In this document: positions 50,201-64,000 of the stretch, piece by piece | Layout of the letters: each line of letters starts with the position of its first letter | Numbering within the stretch: position 1 is the stretch's first letter | Notes under the pieces: generated by a model | What the model was told of the DNA's origin: nothing | The model's database searches: none | The model's input: only the letters and a program-made list of their open reading frames with translations | Program-made: the position numbers and the translations under genes | Source: Monarcha castaneiventris obscurior | Taxonomy: Eukaryota; Chordata; Aves; Passeriformes; Monarchidae | Length of the DNA: 64,000 nucleotides | Direction of reading: 5' to 3' | NCBI GenBank assembly: GCA_026261815.1 | Contig: JAMPIT010000481.1 | Coordinates: 2,294,001 to 2,358,000 of the forward strand

Positions 50201-53200
50201 TACTATAACCAAAAAATGTAATATAAATTGGTACAGAACTTTACTTATTTATTGTTACTTTAATGGAAGCTCTGTTATCCTACAAGGCTTTACTTGTGAC
50301 CTAGATCTTTAGAGAATTGAAAAGGTCTTAATTTTTTATCCATGAAATCCCACCACAAACTATTCCAGGATTTTCTGTTGGTGTATCTTCTCATTTCTGG
50401 ACAAGCACATTTGCACTAAGTTGATAGAACAGTAAATAAAACAGTTTTTGGTAACTATGCAGATTCTATTATTATAATTGCTCTCTGAACAAAGATTTTC
50501 AGCAATACTGTTATTTTTTAGAATGGAGGACAATATTTAATTAGTGAAGTAATTTCATTTTGCTGCAGTATTTAGGAGCTGAGGAATTTAGCCATCCACT
50601 TTTTTTGACATTCATTTAAAGACCTCTCTTAAAGTACAAAGAAAATCAGTTTACACCTTCTTTCTCAGTATTCTGTGAACAACTCAGGCCTCCATTTTCT
50701 TTAAGCAAATACTTTGAGATTTCTGCAAAGCTGGAATTGTTTGTAGCTAAATGTGGATTTTGCTGTTTCTTTCTGAGGACTTGCACTTTGCATCAGTTTC
50801 TCAGCTTTAACAGTTCTAAACCATTGGCTGCAGAGTATTTACTCTTGGTTTGCAGATGTGTAACTAAGATGGAAAATAAAATATGGAACTAAGAAAACTA
50901 GTGGGAAAACAGCTTTATTTTCTTCTTTATTAAACTGACTTTTAACGACCGAAATTCATTCAAAGCTGCTTCCCTCTTACCAGAAAGCTCGAGTTTTAGG
51001 AATTTACAGCTTAGAGAAAAACAAATTAGCTCAGAATTATAGCTGAAAAATCACATTGTGGCATGTGATGTCAGGCTGCATCAGTCTTGCTTTATTCTGT
51101 GATACAACTCACCAGGAGTGACACAATCCAAAGTGACTTTGCACAAGACAACATGTCAGCTAAAAAAACTGAAACAAACTACTTTTATCAACATTATAGC
51201 TAAGACAAGTCCACTTTTAAGAATGACAATTTACTACTTTCAAAATGGAAGATGAAAAAAGAAAGCTATAAAAGGATATGGCTAAAATGCTTATATACCG
51301 TACAAGAATATACAGACTAGAGACTCCAGGGATTTTATTAATTTTCTGTGTCATCTACACATTCTAGGGCAAGCCTCACACATTTCTGTCATCTGCCAAG
51401 TGCCTTTGTGCACACAAAGCCAATGAAAATCTCATTCAGCAGAAACACAAGAGATCATTGCCAACACACACGTGCACCCCCCACTTCCTAAACTGATCAG
51501 AAGCTGTTCCCCCACAAAGGGCTGAGATCAAGGATCACCTCGAATCATTCCCTGCTAATGAGGTTCCTCCATACACAAAGGCTATTTGGAATATCCACAA
51601 TGGAGTTTTCTTTGGTTTCTCTTGCTGATCCAGGGTTCCTTGCCCACTGATCTTTGGAACAGGAAGCTCGCTTTCCTCTTATCTCTTTGGGATGCTGCCT
51701 GGACTTTTGTTAAGGTATCAGGTGTGCTGCAGAGACTGGGATAGGGTTCACAGGAAGGCTATTCGGCCAAAACAGCAAGTCACGCTACCTAGTTAAAAAG
51801 TTAATTGATGTATTATAACACTTCCCAAATATTTCTGCTCTTTTTTTCTTTTTCTCTTCATGCAAAAAGTTCCTTTGTGTCCTCCCTCCAGCTAAACCCG
51901 CAATTTCTCCAATTATAAAACTCAACTGAAGCCAAATTCAAAGTTTGTGTATTAGCACAGGCTGTGATTCCATGGCAGGGAGGTGCAGTGGGCATCGGGT
52001 CAAATGTTGAGATGAATTGAGCTTGACATCTTTCAGGGACATTCTTGCACATCTGAATTGCAGAATGTGCTCTGTGCCAGCTTAATTCAATTGATAACAG
52101 AGGCTTCACACTGACCACCACACATTTCCCATGTATGAGCATTTAAGCACAATGGGATTTTCTTCTTAGAATGTTTCTGGAAACATAATGACTTAGAGAT
52201 TATATTAAGAGCATAATACGATACAAGGCTAAAATCTAAGTGTTATCTTTAGCTTTCTTGGGAAAAGAGCAATTTTTATGTGTTTTAGCAGGTCGTTCAG
52301 AACCATTTTTAAACCAGTAAAGTTATCTCCACACTAAATATATTCAGTAAGAGGCAGAATCTCTCAGATATTTAGATACCTACTCTATACAGGGAAATAT
52401 AGGAAACAACTGAATTTTCTACAATCTACATGAACTCAGTGGAAAATGTGCCACATAGTGCCTAGAAATACTACTTGCATTAAGACCTCAAATGCCAGCT
52501 ATAATCTAGACATCTGTAATCAGCCAATCAATATTTACTTTTCATAATAAAATAAACAATTTTCTACATACCATCCAAAAAAAAAAGCAGGCATTTAACC
52601 GTACAGACTCGTATGCCTTTTAAATTGCTGTCCCTATCTTTACTCCCACTTATAAATCACAAACTAGAAAAGGTACCAATATGTTACGCGTTGCACCGTA
52701 AAAATTTAAAATCAGATTAGAAAACATGGTTGCCATGGTACCTGAGAGCTACAGTTTCATGCAAAGCAATTTAACAGATGCAGAAGAATTGAACCTTACA
52801 GCAGGCATGGTATCATTTTTAGATAAACTTAAGAAGAAGCTGTAAGGATATTTCCAGATGGCTGGATGGCTCCTTGTTCTGCATTTCAGGAAGCTGCATC
52901 TCTGTGTTTGCAACTGCTTCAAACCCTCTCAAAGGGCTGAAATGTTCCAAGGGTGAAAACTGGATGTTACTCGAGTCAATGGGGGTTTTGCCACTGACTT
53001 CAAACAAGACAAGGTTTCCCCTTGGCTCTTTGAAGAAGGATGACAAAAAGAAGCATTTAGGGAGAACATCGGCCTCGAGCCAGCAAGGTCAGGCTAACCC
53101 ACACTATGGCCCTGCTCCCTCGCTCACAGGAAATAGTCCTGCAGCCTATTTTTACAAAAGCTGCTTCTCTGGATCTTTTCTGGAGGGGAAAAGGTTCACA

Positions 53201-53382
53201 GATTAATGAGAATAATTTCTATTTCACTGCATGATTGCAGGTGTTGTACATACTCTTTTCTTTGTCCAGGGGCACCATTAAGGCGAGAGAAGAACAAAGA
53301 AAGAAACATCAGGGATACTCTGGCACATAAAAGGCAGAAATAATAGGGACTGAAAAAACACCTAGTTTTCTATGCAAAAGAC

Positions 53383-53397
53383 TTTTTTTTTTTTTTT
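53383..53397. repeat. Poly(T) tract of 15
   Basis: Fifteen consecutive T. I looked for a retrocopy on the minus strand beside it and saw no recognisable gene. Confidence 0.9.
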
Positions 53398-56249
53398 CCA
53401 AAAGAAGAAAAGTCACCTTTTTTGCATTGTTCTTACAGGAACATTGCACTGGAGGGCTCCTTCTCCTGCCATCATTGAAATTTGATTCACAGAGACATCT
53501 AAGTTGCCCGAGAAAAATCTACTTCTTTGACAATCAAGAACCACCTTGACAGACTGTTAAATTACTCGTCAGGAGTCTGGGCTGGCCTTTCAAATTGTTA
53601 AACACCTACTATTTTCTGTTCTGGCAGCAAATTGATGGTCAGGAGAGCAAGCTGGTCATTCTTCCAGGTTTTTTTTTTGACCCGGTCAAAAGCCCGTAAG
53701 TTCAATGTTTTTTAAACCTTAGTCATTTCAGCATGACTAAACATTAGAAAGGTTTAAAAAAATCTGTTCCCAGCAGTTTGCTCCATGTAATTTATACACC
53801 TCGGCCTGGGAGCTCGTTAATAGCAGGAGCTAAATCTGAAGATGAAAAGCTGCCTCCTGTTTTGCTGGGCCACCAAGAGGCAGTGCTCTGCCTCCCACTG
53901 CACTTCATTCCCTGATTTCTGGGCTCAGCCAGGAGGAGCAGATGTGGCAAACAGGCAGCTAGAAAAAGGGAAATTGGCACCAGCTTCCTTCAGTGCTTTA
54001 GTGAGATTATTTACTCTGAGAGACACACTCCTAAAACCAACTTCTGATCACGTCAAGTACCATAGAGGCCTCTGTGCACTAAAAGAACTTGAGAGAAAAG
54101 CAAGCCAACAAACAGGGAATCTGCCCCAGACGAGTGCCTTGATTGCTGTTATTCTGCAGCCCAACGGGATTGCTGAGCAAGAGAAAAGATAAAGGAGCCC
54201 TTTGTAGGCACTTGCAATGACACAGCACACGTGTATGCACATCATGTACCGCCTTTCACTGCTTTATCCTTTGCTGCTGGGGTTTAGTTTTGAAGGAATT
54301 ATCTCACTTTGTAGCACAGAGGATTGCCGGTGGTTTCAGAAAGGCTTTTAGGTAGATATAACTCCCTTTAAAAATAGCATTTTAACAGAAAAGAAAAAAT
54401 AAAAGACACAAAATTCCCACTCCCTCAATGAATAGTTTAATTTTGCCAAGAAAAATGAGGTATTGTGTTCAGACAGCAGCACAATGTGTTGCAGTGAGTT
54501 GTAAATTGCTGAGGCAATATCCCAATGTCCTGACACCAAACTTGAAGAGCCACACTCTTCCCTCCTCAGATGTTTCCCTGCTGCTCCATAGAGCCAGATC
54601 CCACAGAGCCACCTTCTGCTCATCTCTTCCTTCCCCATCGGGGAGGTAGAAGGTGAGGAATAGGGACAGCCACCCACAGCCACCAGGCACTGCAGCAGGT
54701 TGGGTTCATTAGAGCACTGGCACAGAAAATCTCCTCATTGAAATTCCCCTTCCTGCACCTGGAATGTGCTCTCCTCAAGGAAGCTGCACTCACAATGTGA
54801 CAGTGCCTTGCCTGCTGTGTGGAGGCCTGATTAAGAGGACACACAAAAATGTCAGATTTTTAATTCATTTCCAGTCTGCCAGGAAAGAGGAGTGGCCATC
54901 CCACCCACTGCCTCTCCTGCAAACTCAGGGAAGGGGATGTGGGATGGGAATCCCTTGAGTGGCTGCTCTGGGACAGTCCTTCCCCCTCTGGCTGTTTTCC
55001 AGACTTTTTCCCTCTTCAACCTGTTTGCTGCATCTGTATTTTAAAGGCCTCAGAAATTCCAAGGAAGCAGGAACCAAGGTCCTGGGCCAGTTCCTTCCTG
55101 GCAATGTCTGGCTGGGGGCTGCTCCAATTTCTCTGCAGACCCAGAGCTGGTGGGACACAGAGGAGGAGATGGGGTTGTGAGAGGTGTTTGCTGCAGAGTC
55201 TCATTTTCAGCAGAGCTGGAAGTTCCAGCTTAGCTGAGGTATATAAGGCACTCTGAGATTCTTCCATCACCCCCAGGAGGAAAAGAATGGGTATAAAAGA
55301 CTGACTTATTTAGGACCTGAACTGGAGATGGAAGATATGAGAACAGTTGAGATGCCTTGAGACAGTTTTTGAAGGGCCCACCTATTCTGGTATTTTATCT
55401 GTTACTTTTACAGTCCTTCATAACTCCTTTTTCTGGAAAATGAAGCAATTTGGGACAACAGAACTGCAGCAATATAAAAGAATTTTCTTTACTAACCTTC
55501 ACTGTGCTGATTTTGACGGCACAAACTTCAGCTTGTGGCAAACTGGGAGAGCAAATGTGATGAGCCACCACCAAAGGAAGGATGCTGTCTGCAGCCTGAG
55601 CATTCTTTTCATCCTAAAGAATCTCTCTCAAGCCTCTGCTGTTTATACAGACACAGCCTTACATCTCTGGTTCTAATCAATGAAGTTAGAATACTGAAAC
55701 ACTTGATTTTTAGGGAAAGGCAACAAACATTTCAATCTCTACTCTTCTTTTCCTTGCTGCCATTCAGCCTATTGAGAAAAATTATATAAGGTTCAGGCTG
55801 TTTAATTCCATTTTGAAGAACGCGTTCAACAGCACTTAAAAAGTGATACCATTAGCTATTCATTTTCTCCAATATGTTTCATATTAACAATAAAGTATCA
55901 TAGTGCAAAATGATTATTAAAATCTAAGCAATAGGAGCTTTAGAATAAATGAACTGGCACACTTGACTAACCTTGAAACCTGCTTTATAGATTAAAAGTG
56001 CTTTTTTTTTTGCCATGAACACTTCAGTTGCTTCATTTTCTTTATATTTTTCATATCTGAATTGTATTTCATTCTTTCCCTTCATACACTTGATTCTATT
56101 CAAACAAGGCAAGTCATTCTGAAAGCCCTGAATGTGCACCTGATCACTGAGTTTTCCTGCTTTTAGGTCATCAACAATGGGCTCGTGCTCACACCGAGGT
56201 TCTCAAAGCTTCACCCGTGAACACACAAAACCTATGCTCATGTAGGGAT

Positions 56250-56277
56250 TGATCAATTTGCTTGATCAAATTGATCA
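56250..56277. repeat. Perfect inverted repeat, 11-bp arms
   Basis: TGATCAATTTG (56250-56260) and CAAATTGATCA (56267-56277) are exact reverse complements around a 6-base loop that is itself part of a GATCA pattern. A cruciform or a dimeric protein-binding site is possible. Confidence 0.8.
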
Positions 56278-59200
56278 GTCAGGGCATTTATGTGGGTGGG
56301 ACATTTTATTACTCAACTCAAATTTCAATACTGACCTGTAAGTTTAAAACTGAATAATTTAGAGTGTTTAAATTTAGGAACCACAGGTATAGAATATTGT
56401 GTTTGGCAACTACAGCATGGTGTGAATTGTGACAGCAGTCTGTAATAAAAAACTTCTATTCCAACAAAAACTGCATTTCTATTGGGAAAAAAAAAAAGAG
56501 AGAAACCCCTAAGAAACTAAGAAAAAACTTATAACAAGATATTACCAAAAGCTTGTAATTTATGGGCCACAGGAGAGAGACATTAAAATGAAGGTAAAAT
56601 GGATAGGGTAGCATAATTATAACATATTGATAAAAGAAAAGAGAGGGGGAAACAAGTGTAACAGAACTGAAAATAAACTTGCACCTTTGTGGTTTGTGTA
56701 CACACACAGCTGAAAAGTAAGCAACAAAAATTGCATAAAGAAACAACATATAAGGCTACTTGAAACAAGATAACAAGCAAAATCAATGTAAAGCCACTTC
56801 AAGTCCAAACAGAAATGAAAAGGAATAAAATAGAAATCAATAGTATTTAAAAGGATTAAAAACAATAGCCCATCCATAAAGCACATTTCCCTTTTGGTTT
56901 TTAATTGACTTTAACATCTAGAGCAAACAGCACAGGCCACTGTGCTGCAGATGGCTGCACAGCAATTTGCTCCTGTAAGGAAGGCTTTCAAATTTGTTAA
57001 TTTATCTCATTAGCAAAACAATCAGTTTTATTTGAGATGAGCACAAAATCCTTTGACATTCTGTACCGGTGTAGAACAGGCTGGTGCTGGGTGGGCAGAG
57101 CACAGACCCACAGCTCTCCAGCAGGGTTGATGTGTTTATTTGGGATGAGTGTTGTGTTTCACACAGGCAGGGAAGGGGCCAGCAGCCCTCGCTGCAGGAG
57201 GCTGAACCAGTCGTGTTTGCAGGGACAGGGGCCTTGGGAACCTTGTCCTAACACACTTCTCACTTCCACAAATGAGCCTACTCCAGCAAATGCTTTCCTG
57301 GCAGAGAATGGCTAAAAGCAACAGATCCAGGCATTCATAAATCTGACATTTCTGTTTATTTGTTGCTCTTCCACCTGCTCTGGCTCCTAGCTCCCAGCTC
57401 TGATGGGTGCAGGTAAGAGACATGCATGAGGTGCACAGACAAGAACCCTCCTCTGCTCCCTGTCTCTGATGGAGCCGGGGCACACTTGGGTCAAGGAAAG
57501 GTCAGAGCTTTCGGCCATTGCAAGAAGGTGTGGGATGAGAAGGGTTGTTTTGACAAGACAGGGGGAAAAGAAATCACAGGAGGAAGGGTCAAGGCTCATA
57601 GTTAAAAGCTACAGTTCTTCATGGATTCTAACCTCGGGGTATAAAACTACTCCCTCATGTTCAGAGACCCACATTCTATCATGGAAATAAATTCCCCTTT
57701 AGTTTTACGCCAAGCTCCAGCTTATTTACAAGTCCATGTAGGCAGCTGATTCCTGGCACTGTCTGGCCAAACAATGACTAATTGTTACTGACTTCCCAGA
57801 TGGTCATTCTAATAACTGGAGAAGGGCAACCAACCCAGCAATCAGGTTTCATTTAGCTGAGGACAGCACAACAGCTGTCTTTTCCTTTCCTACACACTCA
57901 AGCAGAGCTTTCTGTTGTTCCAGCAGTCTCTTGAGCATGCAGCAAATAGAGCTCCAATGAGCTGGAAAGCCCTGCTTTAGACGATGCTTTGCTGAGTTCT
58001 CCCCTGCCCCTCCTTCCACACTGCTCTGCATTTCTCTCCACTACAGTTGCACTGTAAGTTTTGGTGGGGAAAGTGGCTTAAATGCAAGTGCTACCCCCAG
58101 CCTGCTCAAAGCATTTGCATTCAAAGGTGTCTTATGAGAGAGTGTCCAAAACCCACACAGAAGTCAGAGCCTTTGCAAACTGACAATTCAGTTCAGTTGG
58201 TTCTCACTCAGCTTGGGATGGACTGGTCATTTCTGCAGCTCTGGATACCATTCTGAAAGAAAGGCATACACAGCTCCAATGGAAAGGCTTTTCCTGAGGA
58301 ATATTACAGCCAGGGAAAGCAAGAGAGGTCAAAACCTTTGCCTGGGAGAAACTCTTCTGGCTTAAAGGCCAAATAAGCCAGAGGGAACTTTGAGGCAGAG
58401 ACAGTCTGGCACATGCTCTGATATAAACACTGAAACTGGGATGATAATTCCTGGAACAGCTTTGGCTGCAGCAGAATTAAAACTCTTTCAACTGTGTGTT
58501 TGCACTTCAGCAGAAAACCATTTCTATCCTAAATATATCTTCGAATGTGTTATGGTTCCTGACTTCCAGACTGAATACACTTCAGCCAAGTGCCAATCTT
58601 GAAATGTTATCAGCTACTGAGTCTAATATTATCTCAGGTGAGAAATCAGATCTCCTCCACGGAGTTTTAATTTGTCACATTTCTTTCCTTGGCTTTCTAG
58701 TCCAGCCTTTTAGAACATGTATTTGGTCCAGGATTAGCCTGGGAGCAGCAGGTTTAACAGCCCACACGTGAGGCAGGATGCAAACCCCAGAAAGCTGAGG
58801 GAAGAGGAGATTTTTGGCAGCTACATCTGACTCGAGGCTTGCCCTGACCCCACTTGTCACCACTGTGATCTGGTTCTCAGTGGTGCCAGCACCAAAAGCC
58901 CTCTGGCTGCCCTCTTCCCGTGGCAGGATTGGGATCACCCTGCAAGCCCTGCAGCAGCAGAGCTCCTCTGCTCACCACATCGTGCAGCTCCACACTGGAA
59001 ACCCTTCCCTAACAAGTCTCAGGTGACCTACCCTACATTAGCCATTTGCAGAACAATTACACGGGTAAATGCTACAAATAGCTGATCCCAGCACGCTTCC
59101 CCCTTTGTTTCTTTTCGACCTGGGAAGTCAACACTTGCAGCGCAACAGAATTCCAAACTGCTGCTTTCCTTGTGGTTTTTAATTGCTGTCATGTTGGAAA

Positions 59201-60613
59201 TATGCAGATGGCATTACAAATTGTTTGTGAAATCCTTTCACAGGGAAATACTATCATCTAAATGCCAAAAGACGAGTTTACAAATAATAGAGTTGCTCAT
59301 GGATCTGAAAGGGAATATATTACCCTAAACTTTAAAGATAAACCACATCATTTTGGGGGGGCCGGTAAATCACTTTCCAGCTAGACACAATTGCTGCAAA
59401 GGTAGCATATCAGATATTCCTGAATGATTAATTTTTAAGTGTTTTTAATAAGCCATGTGGCTTTTATATGTGTTACTTTTTATGTAGAGCATTTCCTATG
59501 AAATAACATAGGTGTGTAAAACTTGTGTACCAGAACTGGGATATCCCAAAGCATTTGAAATTTTGGGACTCAGAAATTATTCCACATCTTTTCAGAAATT
59601 ATCCAGGATTAGGAATAGACTTAGTGACTTTCAGTTAATAAAACAAAACATTCACTGATATAAGAATTAAAGAGTATTTACTGATGAGTGCTTTTCTTTC
59701 CATTTGATATCTTTATTTATCATTAGCCCAAAAGTTTCTGAATTTGGGGATGAGGAGTGCTTCTGGCACGTGAATCCCCGGAGGGGAGATGAAAACCCAG
59801 GGTATGTGGGTTTTCTTCATGACTGGAATTGACTGTGAAATCTTCAACTTAGAATATGAACTTCTGCTGGCTGGGCAAACAGTTTAAGCTCTGAGTGTGA
59901 AAATGCAAATGTTCAGCATTAGACTGGCACAGAAAGGGCACTTAACACACTGTAGCATGTAGCTGTGTTTAGGGAAACTGTTAATGCCCAATAAATATTT
60001 ATTTCTGCAAAACCATCTCCAAGTAGGAGCCTAACTCAAGCCAAACATATCTGAATCTAAATATGAACATAACCTAATAAAATGTTTTCATTTTTAAATT
60101 ATACATTGCATTCAGGATTTTAGAATACATCAAAAATTCTCTTTGTTAGCTTGGATTAATATTTTAAAGCTGGAAGTATGACAAGGAGACAAAAGGAATA
60201 TTGTAGCAGATTAAACAAAAAACACCCTTGCCACATTAAAATAGCTTTTAGAAATAAAGGGACGGCTGTTCACAGGATGAAAAGAAGTTGGAATAAATGA
60301 AACAACTACATGATACCTTGATAGCCTGATGTATGCACTCCAATGCCACAGATCTCTCTTTGTACAATATTTATATTTGTTTCTCAGTAAGATAAACCGT
60401 GTTCTTATTATTCGTTTGCATTTATGACTCGGTTTGAGAACAGCTCTCAGATCCCCTCCACATCTCAGTTTTGCCTCTAAGTGTGAGAGGAGAAGAAAAA
60501 CAACACCTGTGCCCTGCAAAAGAACAGAGTTCCTGCAGAACATAAACTAAGGAGAGGTCAGGCAACTTTTTTTTTTTCCTTTTTCTTTAAGAAATAATTT
60601 TATTTCTATAACA

Positions 60614-60687
60614 AAGGAAAAGCTAAAATTTTCTGCAAGCTCCTTCGGATAAGGAAAAGCTAAAATTTTCTGCAAGCTCCTTCAGAT
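60614..60687. repeat. Tandem duplication, 37-bp unit, two copies
   Basis: Units 60614-60650 and 60651-60687 differ at one base only (TTCGGAT against TTCAGAT). The near identity indicates a recent event such as replication slippage. A poly-T tract lies about 40 bases upstream. Confidence 0.95.
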
Positions 60688-63600
60688 AAGTAAAATAGCA
60701 AATGTTCTACCCTGTGACTGTATCTGATGACCCAAGGTAATGCTATAAACCTTGGTAAGGATCTCTCCCAGCTCAGAGGCCACGATTCCATTAAATGCCA
60801 GCACACAGGCACGTGTGACTGAAGGGCAGAGAGGAAAATTAACATGTTTTCTGAAACGCAGTTAGATCGAACATGAACCACATTTTTTCCTGGTAAGTTG
60901 ATAACTGGTTTGATTTTTAGGGCTAGCAGCTCACCCCAGGAGCTTCCTCTAAATCAGTGTCTGCTCGAGCTCCTCTGCACATCAGAGGTGAGAGAGGTGA
61001 GGGAAAGCCAAGTTGTCAAAGTGAGGAGAAGAGCTTGACTGCCCTGTCCCATGTTGGGGTGTTGGGGGGAAATAATTCCAAGTGAAAGGGATTCTATTCT
61101 GTCCTGCTAACCACCATTTCACCAGTTTACCCTTCAGAAACATTCCATTTTGTCTACTTGCAAAATTACTCCTTAGAATATTGATCCATACAGGCAGTGC
61201 CTGGCTCTGAACTTATTCATTAGAGAAGGATTAAGGTGGGCAAGAGGAAAAAAACAACAACATTCTTTGGAGTATATAAGCAGTGAGTTAGAAATTAAGC
61301 ACCACAAAAGTGAGTCATAGGGTAGAACAGATCGATGGTAAAATTCAAATGAATGCACTTGCAGCTAACAAGTGATCCAGAAATGCTGATTCTCCCTGCA
61401 GGGCAAGCGCTGTGCTATGAAGGAAACAAAACAAAAATGAATTTATCATACTGTTCTTCACTTGAAGCAAAGTGTGAATACTTGATAAGAAAAATGTATA
61501 AAGTTGAAAAAATAAGATTAATGTAAAACAATTTTGCTTTGCTTTTTGTCCTCTTGCTCACAGTGAACAATGCTCTCTACACATTACTAGTCCACTATAA
61601 AACAAGAAAAGTTTCAAGAGAAATCTCTAGAGGAGTCTTGAAGGCAGAATGGGAATAAAACCCTGAATAAACAACAGGCCTGCTTTCCTGCCCTGTGGCC
61701 TGCTGGCCCAACGCTGTGTGCATGGATCCTGCTTCATTCCTGCCTCCAGGAGCAGGGAATGAGCCCGTGTTCCAACGAGAGATCCACACCTCATCTCTCC
61801 CTGAAACTCCCTAAACGAACAGACTTCAGGCTGTTTTACATTGCACTGTGGGATAAACAGGATACAAGCTGCTCTGAGGCTTGGGAGTCATAAAGGCAGT
61901 GTAGAGTCCTTGAGTTTTTTAATGTTTTTATTCTGCATTCACTGGAGGTGAGGGCTGACTCCATAGCTCGATACCCTGCTTAACAACTTGGATGCATCTT
62001 TTTGGACATTGATTTTAATGTTTGGAACTATTTTGCTGAAGGTCTCTTAGCAGGTGTGTGCTGAAAGAAGAATGATTAAATAACTGGCAAAAGCCTCCTG
62101 TTTACCTGAGAAACCCCTTCATGGCAGACACAGATCTAAACCTTGCCATTTTTCTGATTACGTGTGATTTAAGGTAAAACTGTATTAAGCAGCAGAGCAC
62201 GATGTGTAACTGGTCTTTCCCCACCATTTCATTGTCACAGTCCTGCCACACATTTTGGGGAGTAATTTGTCTCTGGCTGATGGTCTAATGTATGTGTGGC
62301 ACATTGTACAATGCATGTGTGGCACATTGTACCAGGATCTTGGAGATTCAGTGAAAGGAACACATGATCAACATGTGACGTTTCTGGACATATTTTCTAA
62401 ACAGGAATGACAGAATTCTTTGTTATTTTCAGATAAAGCACTTTTTCTTCAGCTCTGTTAAAATCAGACAGCAGAGACAAAATGAATCCTGGACTTTTCT
62501 GTGTCTTCTTCCTTCCATTGAATGGTTAGAATGCATTGCCTCCTTTAGGGTCTTATTTCAGCTTGATGGTTTCCAGTAACATATTTCATGTCACCCCTAG
62601 ATTTGTCTGAAAATTGTTCAAAGCATTTTTATAAAACTCAAAACAAGCTGAGTTCTTTGTATGTGCAATTTGTAAATATAAAAGCCACACACAATATTTA
62701 AGAAACAAGTTTAGATAAAGGTGAAGGAAAACCATAAAAATACTGTGATATGATATGTGTGACCCCTGATTGTTTGCATGACTGGGATTGTCCTGGAATC
62801 CCATACCCTGCTTATCCCCAATTTTTAATGGTTGATCTATTTAGGAAGGAGCACAAACCAACCCAGTGTAAATCAAGAGATTTTAAATGAGACCATGGTT
62901 TGTCCAAATAAAAGAATCTATGTCATGTGTATTTTCAAACCTGAAAATAATATAGCAGATACATTAAAGAAGATTTAACTGTAGTTCAGTCTCCCCTGGG
63001 CATCGTGATGTAAACACACTTGTTCTGCATCACAAATAATACACCCAATCAATATTCAGCCTTTGAAAAATCTTGAACAAAGTTTCCCTCAAAATGATCA
63101 GAGGCAATCACACTGTGGGGTTGCTGCTTAAAAGCTTTTACAAGGGTGTTCACAGTAGATTTCACGTGGTTTGAATGCCTGCTGTGGTTACCTAGAAATG
63201 CAGGGATGCTGCTGGGATGTATCCCATGCAGGTTTTGGTAGCTCTGGAGCTGGATGTCCACAGAGGACAGATCAGCTCCATGGGCTGATGCTGGAATGCC
63301 TCCTAGCAAGAGCAATTTTTGGAATTAAACAGCATCACTAGGCTCAGCAATTACAAAAGCACATCTCCTAAAAGCAATCTGGACATCTAGATTTCCAGAT
63401 TACAGAGACACAGTCCCAAGGGCTCTGCTGGCAGCTCAGTAAAATCTGCAAGGGATCGACCCCCCCTGGCTGCAGCACTGCCAGGAACCACAAACACATT
63501 CCAGAGTCACTCCCCGAGCCCCCGGGCAGGAGGAGCAGGGATTGCTGACAAATGGGTTTCATTTCTTTAGACACACTCCGAACCTGATGGTGCTTTTCAT

Positions 63601-64000
63601 GTTGCAGAGGGGGTTACATGCACAAATACCAACAGAACACTGCTGCAGCCACGCTTAAATATAACCCTAAAGTGTCTTCTGGCTCCCAACAGTAACAAAA
63701 CAACCCTTCAGAGACCAACAGTGCTGTGTTTTGAAGGATGCATAGTCTAAGCCTGCATTTATTAGAAAATCTGGCCACTCATCCTGCAGCCTTCCAAGAT
63801 TTGCCAAACTAAGTTGATTTCAAACAAGCACGATCAGCACTCACTCACTTTGTGCTGATACAAAAGCAGAATTCAGCTCTGTGATATTGCTGCAGCTGGC
63901 TCCTACTCTAGTGCATAAAAAATTATTGATCAATTTGCAGACCACTTGGAGAGGCAGCCTGAGGAGCTGAGCATGAGATACCCACAGAAAACATGACAAT
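60688..64000. other. Gene-free stretch to the window end
   Basis: Apart from the 23-bp tandem duplication at 62.3 kb, no repeat, RNA or coding signal is recognised. A GC-richer patch lies at 63.4-63.55 kb. Confidence 0.55.
62288..62333. repeat. Tandem duplication, 23-bp unit, two copies
   Basis: Units 62288-62310 and 62311-62333 share GTGTGGCACATTGTAC and differ at two positions. Confidence 0.92.

Larger units (their letters stand above)
47231..60613. other. Gene-free stretch, about 13 kb
   Basis: Contains a 137-codon minus-strand frame at 47559-47972 with a hydrophobic start and no recognised domain, GC-richer patches at 54.5-55.2, 57.0-57.5 and 58.8-59.0 kb, and a poly-T tract. No gene is supported. 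Confidence 0.55.

Noticed and set aside
53383..53600. Minus-strand retrocopy suggested by the poly-T tract
   Set aside because: No gene-like sequence is recognisable beside the tract, and no target-site duplication is visible.
54348..55270. A cluster of overlapping frames on both strands suggesting a coding region
   Set aside because: Higher GC reduces stop codons in all frames. The frames overlap on both strands and none has recognisable protein similarity.

Overview
The window looks like a gene desert, or one very long intron, from a bird genome. The best organism clues are a CR1 LINE fragment that still encodes the C-terminal end of its ORF2 (3609-3885, minus strand), a second CR1 3' tail ending in the ATTCTATG octamer typical of avian and reptilian CR1 (22464-22535, plus strand), and an ERVL-type LTR of the kind common in songbirds (about 14010-14520, minus strand). 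Repeat density is otherwise low. The DNA is AT-rich and CpG-poor, and I find no run of spliced exons, tRNA, rRNA or CRISPR array. A songbird is my best guess, but this is inference.

The only protein-level gene signal I recognise is a FAM217B-like sequence, present twice on the minus strand about 32 kb apart. The long copy is an open frame at 46712-47230. Residues about 57-161 read as the conserved core of the family (SASDLSDSERIPIP, YYYPDFLPPPF, EKYIERL), and the similarity then stops abruptly. The short copy (14834-14908) holds exactly 25 codons of that core. They match the long copy at 74 of 75 bases with sharp edges on both sides. It lies about 290 bases from the purine-rich tract next to the LTR, on the same strand.

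Layout. 1-3300: unannotated DNA with an old, diverged direct repeat about 300 bp apart (590-764 and 890-1066). 3318-3575: small CpG-rich patch beside the CR1 fragment. 3.9-14 kb: AT-rich DNA with small tandem duplications. 14.0-15.2 kb: LTR, purine tract and short FAM217B-like copy. 19.57-19.74 kb and 25.43-25.57 kb: two ancient MIR-like SINE remnants in opposite orientations. 22.3-22.5 kb: an ATT microsatellite and the CR1 tail. 25.6-46.4 kb: no recognisable gene. 46.7-47.2 kb: long FAM217B-like copy. 47.2-64 kb: no recognisable gene, with small tandem duplications at 60.6 and 62.3 kb and one perfect inverted repeat at 56.25 kb.

No operon or pathway logic applies. Most open frames are short and of the size expected by chance. 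I do not see a convincing undescribed system. The most unusual item is the pair of near-identical in-frame FAM217B-like fragments.
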